Of a DNA stretch of 64,000 bases, positions 56,544-64,000 are shown piece by piece. The stretch spans positions 1,550,001-1,614,000 of the forward strand of contig CM066293.1 in NCBI GenBank assembly GCA_033816765.1, in the 5' to 3' direction. The notes under the pieces are model-generated. The model was not told the origin of the DNA. It did not search any database and was given only the letters and a program-made list of their open reading frames with translations. Made by a program: the position numbers and the translations under genes. How positions within the stretch are numbered: position 1 is the stretch's first letter; each line of letters begins with the position of its first letter. Source of the DNA: Nothopassalora personata (Eukaryota > Ascomycota > Dothideomycetes > Mycosphaerellales > Mycosphaerellaceae).

Positions 56544-57767
56544 TCAAACTTTGCGCTTCTTTATCGGTGGTGCGAAGATATTGGTCGCTGGCCGCTTTCT
56601 GACAGCCTTGGTTGGTGCTGGACTAGACTGTGGGCTGACAGACTGTGCTGCGGGCGGCTTGCTTCCGGAAACGAGCTCTGAGCTGCCCTCGGTGGACTTC
56701 ACTACGGGTGGAGAGGCTGCCTTGGGAGTCTCTGCCGACTTGATGCCTCGGGAGCCCGACTCAGCAAGCGTCTTGTCGTCCATAGTAGATTGAACTTCGA
56801 CCCTTTGTAGAGGCATGTCATCGACAGCTGGCGTAGGGGAAAAGTCAAAGCGCCGTGGTGGTGGCGATGGTGCAGACCGTTTCTGAGTCCGAGTCTGAGT
56901 CAAGGCGCGAAGCCTAGCTTCCTTCTCATCACGTGCTTTCTGCGCTGCGTCCTCGACAGCACGATCTCTCCGCGCTGTCTGGCCAGCTGCTTTGCGAGCT
57001 GCCGGGATGATGCGGTTGATGGTTTGTGCTGCCTGGCGCTCGCGTATGAGTGCTTGTTCATGTGGTAGTAGCTCACGAGGGGCAACGGTGAGTGGCTTGC
57101 GGGTGCGAGCAATGTCCTGGACCATACTGACGGGAGCTGCTATGATCTGACGTTTTGCGGTGTTGAGGTGCTGAGACTGTGTCGTACGCATGACAGGCTG
57201 GCTGTTCATCTTGACCTTCGCGTGCATAGCAGTCTGCCGGCGGATGGCGGCGAGAGCATCCTTGCCAGTCTTGGAGTTCTTCAACGTTGGCGCCCTGCTA
57301 GCTCCCCAGCCGTTCGCGGTGCTCTTGGGCACGCCGTCCACTATGCCAGTGTTGTTCTCTCGCTTGTGTGGAAGCACCTTTGGCACGAACAGAGCTTCTG
57401 ACTTGGCCTTCTTCAGGGTCTCGCCCTGCAGAGTCTTGCGTAGGTTCTCCTCATCTACTTCGGCCTGGCGTTGTTCTGCACGTTGCAGCTTCGCATAGAC
57501 CTTGTGCCAGTTGGATGGGTTCTTCGGCTCGATGATCTTGTTCTGCCAGTCTGGAATATCACGAGCGATGAAGTTCTTCCAGATTTCTGCATCGGCCTCG
57601 GCAATTTCGGGGTTGGCAAGCTCGATGTCGCGGAGTTGTTGTGGGTTTTGGACCTTGAGGAGGATAGGGCGTGCAAGGTGGTACGGGACCTGGCCCAAGT
57701 TGTCAATCTGGCTGACAAGACGGATAGCGGTTGCGGTCGCCATCTTGAGGAGTGTTGCTGCTGGCAT
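56544..57767 (-). CDS. ELA1: Elongin-A-like protein (RNA polymerase II elongation factor / ubiquitin ligase subunit)
   Basis: Single exon, 407 residues. The conserved N-terminal elongin A domain is visible: IDNLGQVPYHLARPILLKVQ, NPQQLRDIELANPEI with a BC-box-like stretch, then WKNFIARDIPDW and NWHKVYAKLQRAE. The remainder is a basic, Ala/Arg-rich low-complexity region with a KKRKV nuclear signal at the very end. Elongin A binds elongin C and, in yeast, helps remove stalled polymerase. Confidence 0.88.
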   Translation of the reverse strand: MPAATLLKMATATAIRLVSQIDNLGQVPYHLARPILLKVQNPQQLRDIELANPEIAEADAEIWKNFIARDIPDWQNKIIEPKNPSNWHKVYAKLQRAEQRQAEVDEENLRKTLQGETLKKAKSEALFVPKVLPHKRENNTGIVDGVPKSTANGWGASRAPTLKNSKTGKDALAAIRRQTAMHAKVKMNSQPVMRTTQSQHLNTAKRQIIAAPVSMVQDIARTRKPLTVAPRELLPHEQALIRERQAAQTINRIIPAARKAAGQTARRDRAVEDAAQKARDEKEARLRALTQTRTQKRSAPSPPPRRFDFSPTPAVDDMPLQRVEVQSTMDDKTLAESGSRGIKSAETPKAASPPVVKSTEGSSELVSGSKPPAAQSVSPQSSPAPTKAVRKRPATNIFAPPIKKRKV

Positions 57768-58260
57768 GATTGCGAGGTGCGTCCGAAGACGACTTTTAGT
57801 AGTGTCTATTCGTGGTGGCTGGGTCCTCGTTCAGTATTGTCCTCGAAGCTACAATAGAAGCTGGTAGCTAGTGTTGAACAATAGGGAACAGCAACGCCCG
57901 GCAATACGTCAACCTGCCGACAATTGGTGTATAAGAAGTGTTTGTGGCATATGAGCGCGTGCAAGCATTGTGTGGTCCGACAGCGAGCACACGGGGGCAG
58001 GTATCATGTGTCTCTGTGAAGGTGAAGGAGGAGACCAGTCGGCGTGAAAGGTGAAGTGATCAGCCAGCGCCCTGTCAGCTGGACGCAGTGCATAGTCTGA
58101 TCAAAGCCAATCGTTGTCCAGGTGACCCAAATAAAGGCTTGATGAGAACTAACTAAGTTTGGTGCAAAGTGTGGTGTCAGGGCAAATGTTTATACCGTCC
58201 ATATCGATATAACACACATCACTAACGTACCTGAAGCAGTCCAACTCCAGATTCGGGCCA
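57768..58260. other. Divergent intergenic region between ELA1 and THOC7
   Basis: About 490 bp between two divergent starts. No other feature supported. Confidence 0.5.
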
Positions 58261-59380
58261 ATGGCTAATCAGGAGATTCAAGAGCTCAAGGCGCTGCCAG
58301 AACAGGCGCAAGAAGGTATACACCTCTCAGACATAGATGCGACATGCACGAATGCAGATTTGCTAACCTCGTTGACCAGATGCACTCCACGCGAATCGTC
58401 TCCTGGCCATCGAGGAGCGCCCGTTCCAGCGTGTCACCACCAGACTGCTCGGCAAGAACTCGATCCTGCGACCGTCTTTGACATATCTTCCCTCTCCACC
58501 GCCCGAGGGCGAGGAGGAAATCGAGTTTGACGCGCAAAAGGTGCACAAGTTCCGCGAGGATGTCTTGATCGACTTCGCCAATCTCGAAAGTATCATCGTC
58601 CGCATCCAGCTGATTCTGTCATCAAACGAGCGCGAGAGGGAGCGGTATGCAGAGGAGAAAGCAAAGATCTTGGAGACTGCACAAGCCGTGCGCGACAACA
58701 CGATCGAGCTGAGAAGACAGCTGGCGCAGGCGCAGCAGGTGCTGGAGCAGAGAAAAGGCTACGACAAGGAAGCCGCCAAGATCTTGAACGACAAAAACCT
58801 GAAGAGCCGTGACGAGACCAAGGCAGATATCGAGAAGCTGGACAAGGAGATCGAAGACTTGCAACACGAGAGCGCACAATATGAGGAGACATGGGTCACT
58901 AGGAGGGAACACTTCGACCAGGTTGTGCGCGAGGGTGAGAACATGATCAAGCTCATCAAAGGCATCAAGGACGAGCCAGAGAAGGACGAGACCATGGACG
59001 ATGCAGACGATGATGCCAAAGCAGATACCAGCAGGATGGGTACACCAGCGCCAGATGGACGTTCGCCGCAGCCGACAGATACTGGCGACAGGACGCCGAT
59101 GGTCGGTGGAGTCGTTGATTCTGGAGGTGGAACACCGCGCCCCGCGAACAAATTTCTAGAGGTTGACGATGCCACGCGCTCAAACAGTCGCATGGCTTCA
59201 CCCCTGATGCAGGCCACACCGTCACACGATGATGTGGACATGGGCGACTCCAATCTGAGCATATCCGGAGAAGCGCAGCAGCCGTCGAAGATGACTGAGG
59301 GCATGGAAGTGACTGTGGACCAGGTCGCTACACCTCAAGACTCGACACCTGGCGCAGACGTCGCCATGGATGGAACATGA
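58261..59380 (+). CDS. THO complex subunit 7-like protein
   Basis: Exon 1 is 58261-58315 and exon 2 is 58380-59380, with a 64-nt intron (branch TTGCTAACC); 351 residues. The Tho7 core is visible: LLAIEERPFQRVTTRLLGKN, KFREDVLIDFANLESIIVRI, SSNERERERYAEEKAKIL, then long coiled coils (about residues 130-240) including DETKADIEKLDKEIEDLQHE. The acidic Ser/Thr-rich tail is disordered. THO couples transcription with mRNA export. Confidence 0.87.
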
Positions 59381-59676
59381 GTCCCTTGCTTAGAGCTTGC
59401 AGTTACCTTTCAAATCAGCCAAGACTTCCAACTCGCGCGACGCTGTTGGTCAGCAATTGCCGCCCTTCGTATGTCATTTCGTCGCGCTTGGCTTCTTTTG
59501 TGGTCACCGCCCTGTGGTTGCCTCAAACGCTGTTGCAATGATTTCCTGAACTGGCTCCAAAGCTGGCAATCTCAGGCGAACAGGAAACAAGCGTTCGCCT
59601 ATCAGCGTTGTCAGATTTGGCAGCATCAGATTTCCCGACATCGAAACCCGCGTCTTAAAACTACCAGAAAACGAAC

Positions 59677-60351
59677 ATGTGCCCATCAGCACCTTCGGTA
59701 ATGGCAGCACAAAGTTCTCCCACGTCGAACAACATCCCTGGATCAGAATTTCTACCCGAGGACGATTTGACGCAAGCGGCGTACAGCCAGGCTAAGCAGC
59801 ACCTCCACCCAGACATCCTCGCTCACAGCATCAGAGTGTGCTTATACGCTATGGATCTGTCCAAGATAGAAGGCAACATATGGCACAAAGACTCCGGTCT
59901 ACCACTGCTCACCACCGCATGCCTCCTCCACGACATGGGGACGGCGGACAAGTATAGCACCGTCCCAATACGCTTCGAGGTCGCAGGTGCGAAGGCCGCG
60001 CAGGAACTCTTGACACAGCGAGGCGTGTCGATGGAAGACGCACGAGAGGTGTGGATTGCGATTGCGATGCACACTACGCCACAGATTGCGACGCTGATCT
60101 CGCCACTGGCTCGTTTGGTGAGATTGGCAGTGTTGACAGATTTTGGGCAGAGGGATCCCAGTGGCACAACGACCAAGGAGAAACTTGACCAAGCGTGCCC
60201 AAGAGGAGATATCGAGAAGGTGCTTGGTGAGGCTGTGGTGGCCCAGGCAATCAAGGAGCCGAAGAAGGCACCAAAGCATTGCTGGCCTGGAGATCTTTAT
60301 CAAGCGAAGCTGAAGGAGCCGGAGTACAAGGGTATCAACAGGGAATTTTGA
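59677..60351 (+). CDS. HD-domain protein of the cyanamide hydratase (DDI2-like) type
   Basis: Single exon, 224 residues (216 if ATG 59701 is the start). The HD motif is ACLLHDMGT. Upstream is HPDILAHSIRVCLYAMD with a conserved His, and downstream IAIAMHTTPQIATLISP supplies further metal ligands. This set and length match yeast Ddi2/Ddi3, which hydrate cyanamide to urea. The true substrate is unknown. Confidence 0.8.
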   Translation: MCPSAPSVMAAQSSPTSNNIPGSEFLPEDDLTQAAYSQAKQHLHPDILAHSIRVCLYAMDLSKIEGNIWHKDSGLPLLTTACLLHDMGTADKYSTVPIRFEVAGAKAAQELLTQRGVSMEDAREVWIAIAMHTTPQIATLISPLARLVRLAVLTDFGQRDPSGTTTKEKLDQACPRGDIEKVLGEAVVAQAIKEPKKAPKHCWPGDLYQAKLKEPEYKGINREF

Positions 60352-60653
60352 GCCTATAGGCTTGAGTAGCACATACTGACGACAGATGTCCATACGACAA
60401 TGGGAACGACCAGATTAGTGAGGACATGGTCGGCGGAGTGGATGGAGAGATTGGTGGTAGTTTAGGCGTACAGCATCGCATGAGCCAGCAATGGGTTCCG
60501 CCGCCCCGCATTGTCCTCTAAAGCTAGTGTACGATATGGCTTTATGCGCACCATTTATCGCACGATCAGTAAGCAGTATCGTTACATACAAAGCGATGAC
60601 GATGCAGGTACAGTAGAAGCTCCACACACTCTGTTCCGGCACGATCGCGGGCG

Positions 60654-60687
60654 CGTGGCGTGGCGTGGCGTGGCGTGGCGTGGCGTG
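60654..60687. repeat. (GTGGC)n pentanucleotide repeat
   Basis: About six copies of GTGGC on the plus strand. Confidence 0.9.
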
Positions 60688-61040
60688 TCGCGTGGAAGTT
60701 CGTGACACGACCAGCCTCCTCCCAAGGCGGCGGCAGCGGCTGAAATGGCGAGATTCTCCGCGACGGCCAGAACTCGCACTCGAGCTGACCATGACCATCA
60801 AACAGCGAGCGAGACGTCCAGATCATCCATCGGCATAAACGCATGGGGGAGTGAGAAGTTGCCGAGATACGGCCGTTGCGCAACAGTCACTCGCCCTCTC
60901 GCTCTTGAGAAGGTCAAATGCCGAAGGGCGTCGTGACAATTCCTCTCAGCGAGCGCTCCTCTTGAGCTGTTTATCCGCAGAGGCAGGTGGGTGAGCACGG
61001 GGAGCAGCACGCGGATCCTGACGGGCGCACAAGAGCAAGT

Positions 61041-61052
61041 GGTGTGTGTGCG

Positions 61053-61093
<41 letters not shown>
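61041..61093. repeat. (GT)n microsatellite with interruptions
   Basis: About 26 GT dinucleotides with two C interruptions, some 300 bp before the GND1 start. Confidence 0.93.
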
Positions 61094-61094
<1 letters not shown>

Positions 61095-61170
61095 TGCAGA
61101 GCGTGCCTTTCCGGGGTGGGAAAACAGCGATCAGTCAGAGATGATTAACTGATTGTTGACTGATTGTCGG

Positions 61171-61211
61171 CACAGCACAGCACAGCACAGCACAGCAAAG
61201 CACAGCACAGC
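61171..61211. repeat. (CACAG)n pentanucleotide repeat
   Basis: Eight copies of CACAG, one imperfect (CAAAG). Confidence 0.92.
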
Positions 61212-61402
61212 TTGCCTTCTGCGTGTCTTCTCGGAAAACGAGCCCCACCATGCTCAACACATGCACTTCCTCCGAACGCTCTACTTCCACTTCCTCTTCA
61301 CTACCACAACCACCACCACCACCACACACATCAGCCTCTGCTGCCCATCACCGCATTGCATCTCTCGCACAGCACCTCACACCGACCGGAACATCACCCA
61401 CC

Positions 61403-63287
61403 ATGTCGTCCACTGAGGCAGTGTAAGTCCCACCCTTCACAATTCCCGCATCTGATGTCACCAGCCAGCAACCCCGCTAGAAGATTTTTTGTTGGTGAGC
61501 AACACATTGTAGCTGCAGCCACCAGACGGTGGTCGAGCAAGAGGGAAGCATCGGACCGCCCGGCAATGGCCTGCCAGACATGATTCACAACACCGTCTAC
61601 TGCCATCACTGCACAAGACCCCAATCCCGAAGCACTGCCTCACCACAAACACTTCTCCGACGCTCAGACAAGATGGTAGCACAATCAGCTGACAATGCTC
61701 CTCCTGCAGCGGAGACTTCGGTCTCATTGGTCTGGCTGTCATGGGTCAGAACCTGATCCTCAACGCCGCCGACCACGGCTTCACCGTCGTTGCATTCAAC
61801 CGTACCGTCGCCAAGGTCGACCGATTCTTGGACAACGAGGCCAAGGGCAAGAGCATTGTAGGCGCACACAGCATCAAGGAGTTCGTCTCGAAGCTCAAGA
61901 AGCCACGCCGCATGATGTTGCTCGTCATGGCAGGCAAGCCCGTCGACGACTTCATCGAGACTCTCCTCACAGAGGGCGGCGTTGAGCCCGGCGACATTAT
62001 CATCGACGGTGGCAACTCCCACTTCCCAGACACCAACCGCCGCACCAAGTACCTCGCCGCGAAGGGCATTCGATTCGTCGGTTCCGGTGTCTCGGGTGGT
62101 GAGGAAGGTGCCCGCTACGGCCCATCCATCATGCCGGGTGGTAACGAGGAGGCATGGCCATACATCAAGGACGTCCTCCAGAGCATCTCTGCCAAGTCTG
62201 ACGGCGAGCCATGCTGTCAGTGGGTCGGCGACGAGGGTGCTGGTCATTACGTCAAGATGGTGCACAACGGTATTGAGTACGGTGACATGCAGCTGATCTG
62301 CGAGGTATGTTGAGAAAGTGCAAGTCAGGAGAAGGAAGATTCTGACATCACTACTACAGGCCTACGACATCCTTAAGCGCGGTCTCGGCCTCAAGGGCAA
62401 GGAGATTGCCGATGTATTCGCCAAGTGGAACAAGGGCGTGCTCGACTCTTTCCTCATCGAGATCACCCGCGATATCCTCTACTTCAACGATGACGACGGT
62501 GAACCACTTGTTGAGAAGATCCTCGATGCTGCAGGTCAGAAGGGTACCGGCAAGTGGACTGCCATTAACGCGTTGGACATGGGTCAGCCAGTGACTCTCA
62601 TTGGTGAGGCTGTGTTCTCGAGATGTTTGTCTTCGCTCAAGGGTGAGCGCACCCGTGCCAGCGAGAGACTCTCCGGCCCGACTCCAAAATTCGAGGGCAA
62701 CAAGGAGCAATTCCTTGAGAACCTCGAGCAGGCTCTTTATGCTTCCAAGATCATCTCCTACGCACAGGGCTTCATGCTCATGCAAGCTGTAAGTAAACCC
62801 AGGCAAGAGATAGAAGCAGGGATGAACGCTGATATATCGTTCACAGGCCGCCAAGGAGTACGGCTGGAAGCTCAACAAGCCAGAGATCGCCCTCATGTGG
62901 CGCGGTGGCTGCATCATCCGATCCGTCTTCCTCAAGGACATCACCAGCGCCTACCGCCAGAATCCAGATCTCGAGAACCTGCTCTTCAGTGACTTCTTCC
63001 ACAGCGCCATCGACAAGGCCCAGCCAGGCTGGAGAGACGTCGTCTCCAAGGGCGCTCTCTGGGGTGTCCCAACTCCAGCTTTCTCCACCGCCCTATCCTT
63101 CTACGACGGCTTCAGGACAAAGAATCTCCCAGCCAACCTCCTCCAGGCACAGCGTGACTACTTCGGCGCTCACACTTTCCGCATCAAGCCAGAACACGCC
63201 AGCGACAAGTACCCAGAAGGCAAGGACATTCACGTCAACTGGACCGGCCGCGGTGGCAATGTTTCGGCTTCGACGTATAATGCTTAA
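61403..63287 (+). CDS. GND1: 6-phosphogluconate dehydrogenase, decarboxylating
   Basis: Four exons: 61403-61422, 61710-62304, 62360-62788 and 62847-63287. The first intron is long (287 nt), the others 55 and 58 nt; 494 residues. The Rossmann motif GLAVMGQN is at residues 14-21, followed by VVAFNRT. Further signatures are IIDGGNSHFPDTNRR, GSGVSGGEEGARYGPSIMPGG, the catalytic region GAGHYVKMVHNGIEYGDMQL, and MWRGGCIIRSVFL. It converts 6-phosphogluconate to ribulose 5-phosphate with NADPH formation in the pentose phosphate pathway. The C-terminus is ..GNVSASTYNA. Confidence 0.96.
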
Positions 63288-63727
63288 ATGGGCTGAAGAG
63301 CTTGGTGGATGGATATGCTTATGGCCCACTGCATGCGTTATGACATGGTATATAAAATCTAGCCCACAGAGGCAGGTTGATGATGCAGATGGGTTAGGAT
63401 GGGGCCGAGGCAGTCCTCATGCCTGATGGTTGGGACTCTTTTTTGATAGACAAAGCTGCATGTAGCGAATGCTGAAATGAAATAGCAAGTGTAACGAAGA
63501 GTTTCTGTCAATTCTTATGACATTGCACTACGCAAATGCTGTGCGCGGCGTCGAAACGGCGTGCGGTTCGGATCCTGAGTGGACAGAGACCCTGCGCCTC
63601 TTTCCCCACAGGCCACTTCTTGGTTGTCCTCGCCAGCTCAAACATATGACCGCTGCATGGAAAGTTGCATGCCTCACCTCGGAAGCATTCATCTTTTATC
63701 TCAAAGAAGAACTTCCTCTCCCTCCCA
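63288..63727. other. Convergent intergenic region
   Basis: Between the stop of GND1 and the stop of the right-edge gene. No further gene supported. Confidence 0.5.
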
Positions 63728-64000
63728 CTAGACCACGGTCTCGGACACCTCGTCGAGAGTAAATTTTTCCGTAGGCTCGTTGGCCGTGCCTCTGGTGAGG
63801 AGGACTCCGAGGGCCTGGATGGCTTGAGAAGGTGGATTTAGGTGTGATGAGGACAGGGGAGGCGAGAGGCGGGAAGATTTAGGGCTAGGATGTTGACTGC
63901 GTTGTGGATTTTTGTCTTGCGTTCTTCCGCCGGGCAAGCATATCGTGCTCTGTTCCTCTTGAGTACCCACACCACCTGAGGAGAGATAGATGGTGGATGG
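63728..64000 (-). CDS. Partial gene, C-terminus of an unidentified protein, cut by the right edge
   Basis: A minus-strand frame is open from the window end to a stop at 63728. It encodes a Ser/Pro-rich stretch (SRLSPPLSSSHLNPPS) followed by a conserved-looking end (QAIQALGVLLTRGTANEPTE, then KFTLDEVSETVV). Composition suggests a real C-terminal exon. Family not recognised. Confidence 0.45.
   Translation of the reverse strand, partial: PSTIYLSSGGVGTQEEQSTICLPGGRTQDKNPQRSQHPSPKSSRLSPPLSSSHLNPPSQAIQALGVLLTRGTANEPTEKFTLDEVSETVV

Larger units (their letters stand above)
60352..61402. other. Intergenic with several simple repeats
   Basis: Upstream of the 6-phosphogluconate dehydrogenase gene. No gene supported; three tandem repeats lie here. 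Confidence 0.5.

Overview
The window is nuclear DNA of a filamentous ascomycete. Introns are short (about 47-290 nt), with GT..AG ends and CTRAC-like branch sites. The protein set is typical of the fungi: an FLC-type TRP channel, a Fus3/Pmk1-type MAP kinase, a CCG-6-like wall protein, elongin A, and a Ty1/copia element. The style of the orphan genes (2EXR/F-box-like and small secreted proteins) suggests a Dothideomycete of the Mycosphaerella group. That placement is inference.

Layout. 0-9.3 kb: a heme-dependent N-demethylase-like (DUF3445) gene, three divergent small membrane-protein genes, an FLC-family channel and a metallophosphoesterase. 9.4-15.7 kb: an F-box relic, a sterol-desaturase-family gene with a one-base frameshift, a cysteine-rich GPI-type protein and a candidate non-autonomous repeat. 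16.2-23.7 kb: a six-exon conserved fungal protein, the pheromone/filamentation MAP kinase and a secreted App1-domain protein. 24.2-29.9 kb: a major-royal-jelly/yellow-like gene split by a young copia insertion. 31-43 kb: mostly decayed genes (a DUF6923-like relic, an NAD-dependent epimerase with an in-frame TGA, a zinc-cluster regulator relic, 2EXR-like relics), with one intact CCG-6-like gene. 43.6-47 kb: a tandem array of six copies of a roughly 550-bp unit, each carrying a two-exon small secreted cysteine-rich protein gene. 48-50 kb: two broken 2EXR-like paralogues. 50.6-63.3 kb: an intact housekeeping block (NEDD8, MCM4, tubulin cofactor A, elongin A, THOC7, an HD-domain protein and 6-phosphogluconate dehydrogenase). 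The C-terminus of one more gene lies at the right edge.

The most notable signals are four. First, the secreted-protein array: the intron falls exactly between two adjacent cysteines, and copies 1 and 2 differ in exon 2 only by amino-acid-changing substitutions. Second, the copia copy has two identical 138-bp repeats and a 5-bp target duplication inside a coding exon, yet its ORF stops at the start of the reverse transcriptase domain. Third, the MAP kinase has a possible alternative last intron that would replace its stop codon and add 68 residues. Fourth, broken genes concentrate between 9 and 50 kb, while the flanking housekeeping blocks are intact.

All functions come from recognising sequence motifs by eye. 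No database search was run. Exon boundaries were set by frame continuity and splice signals.
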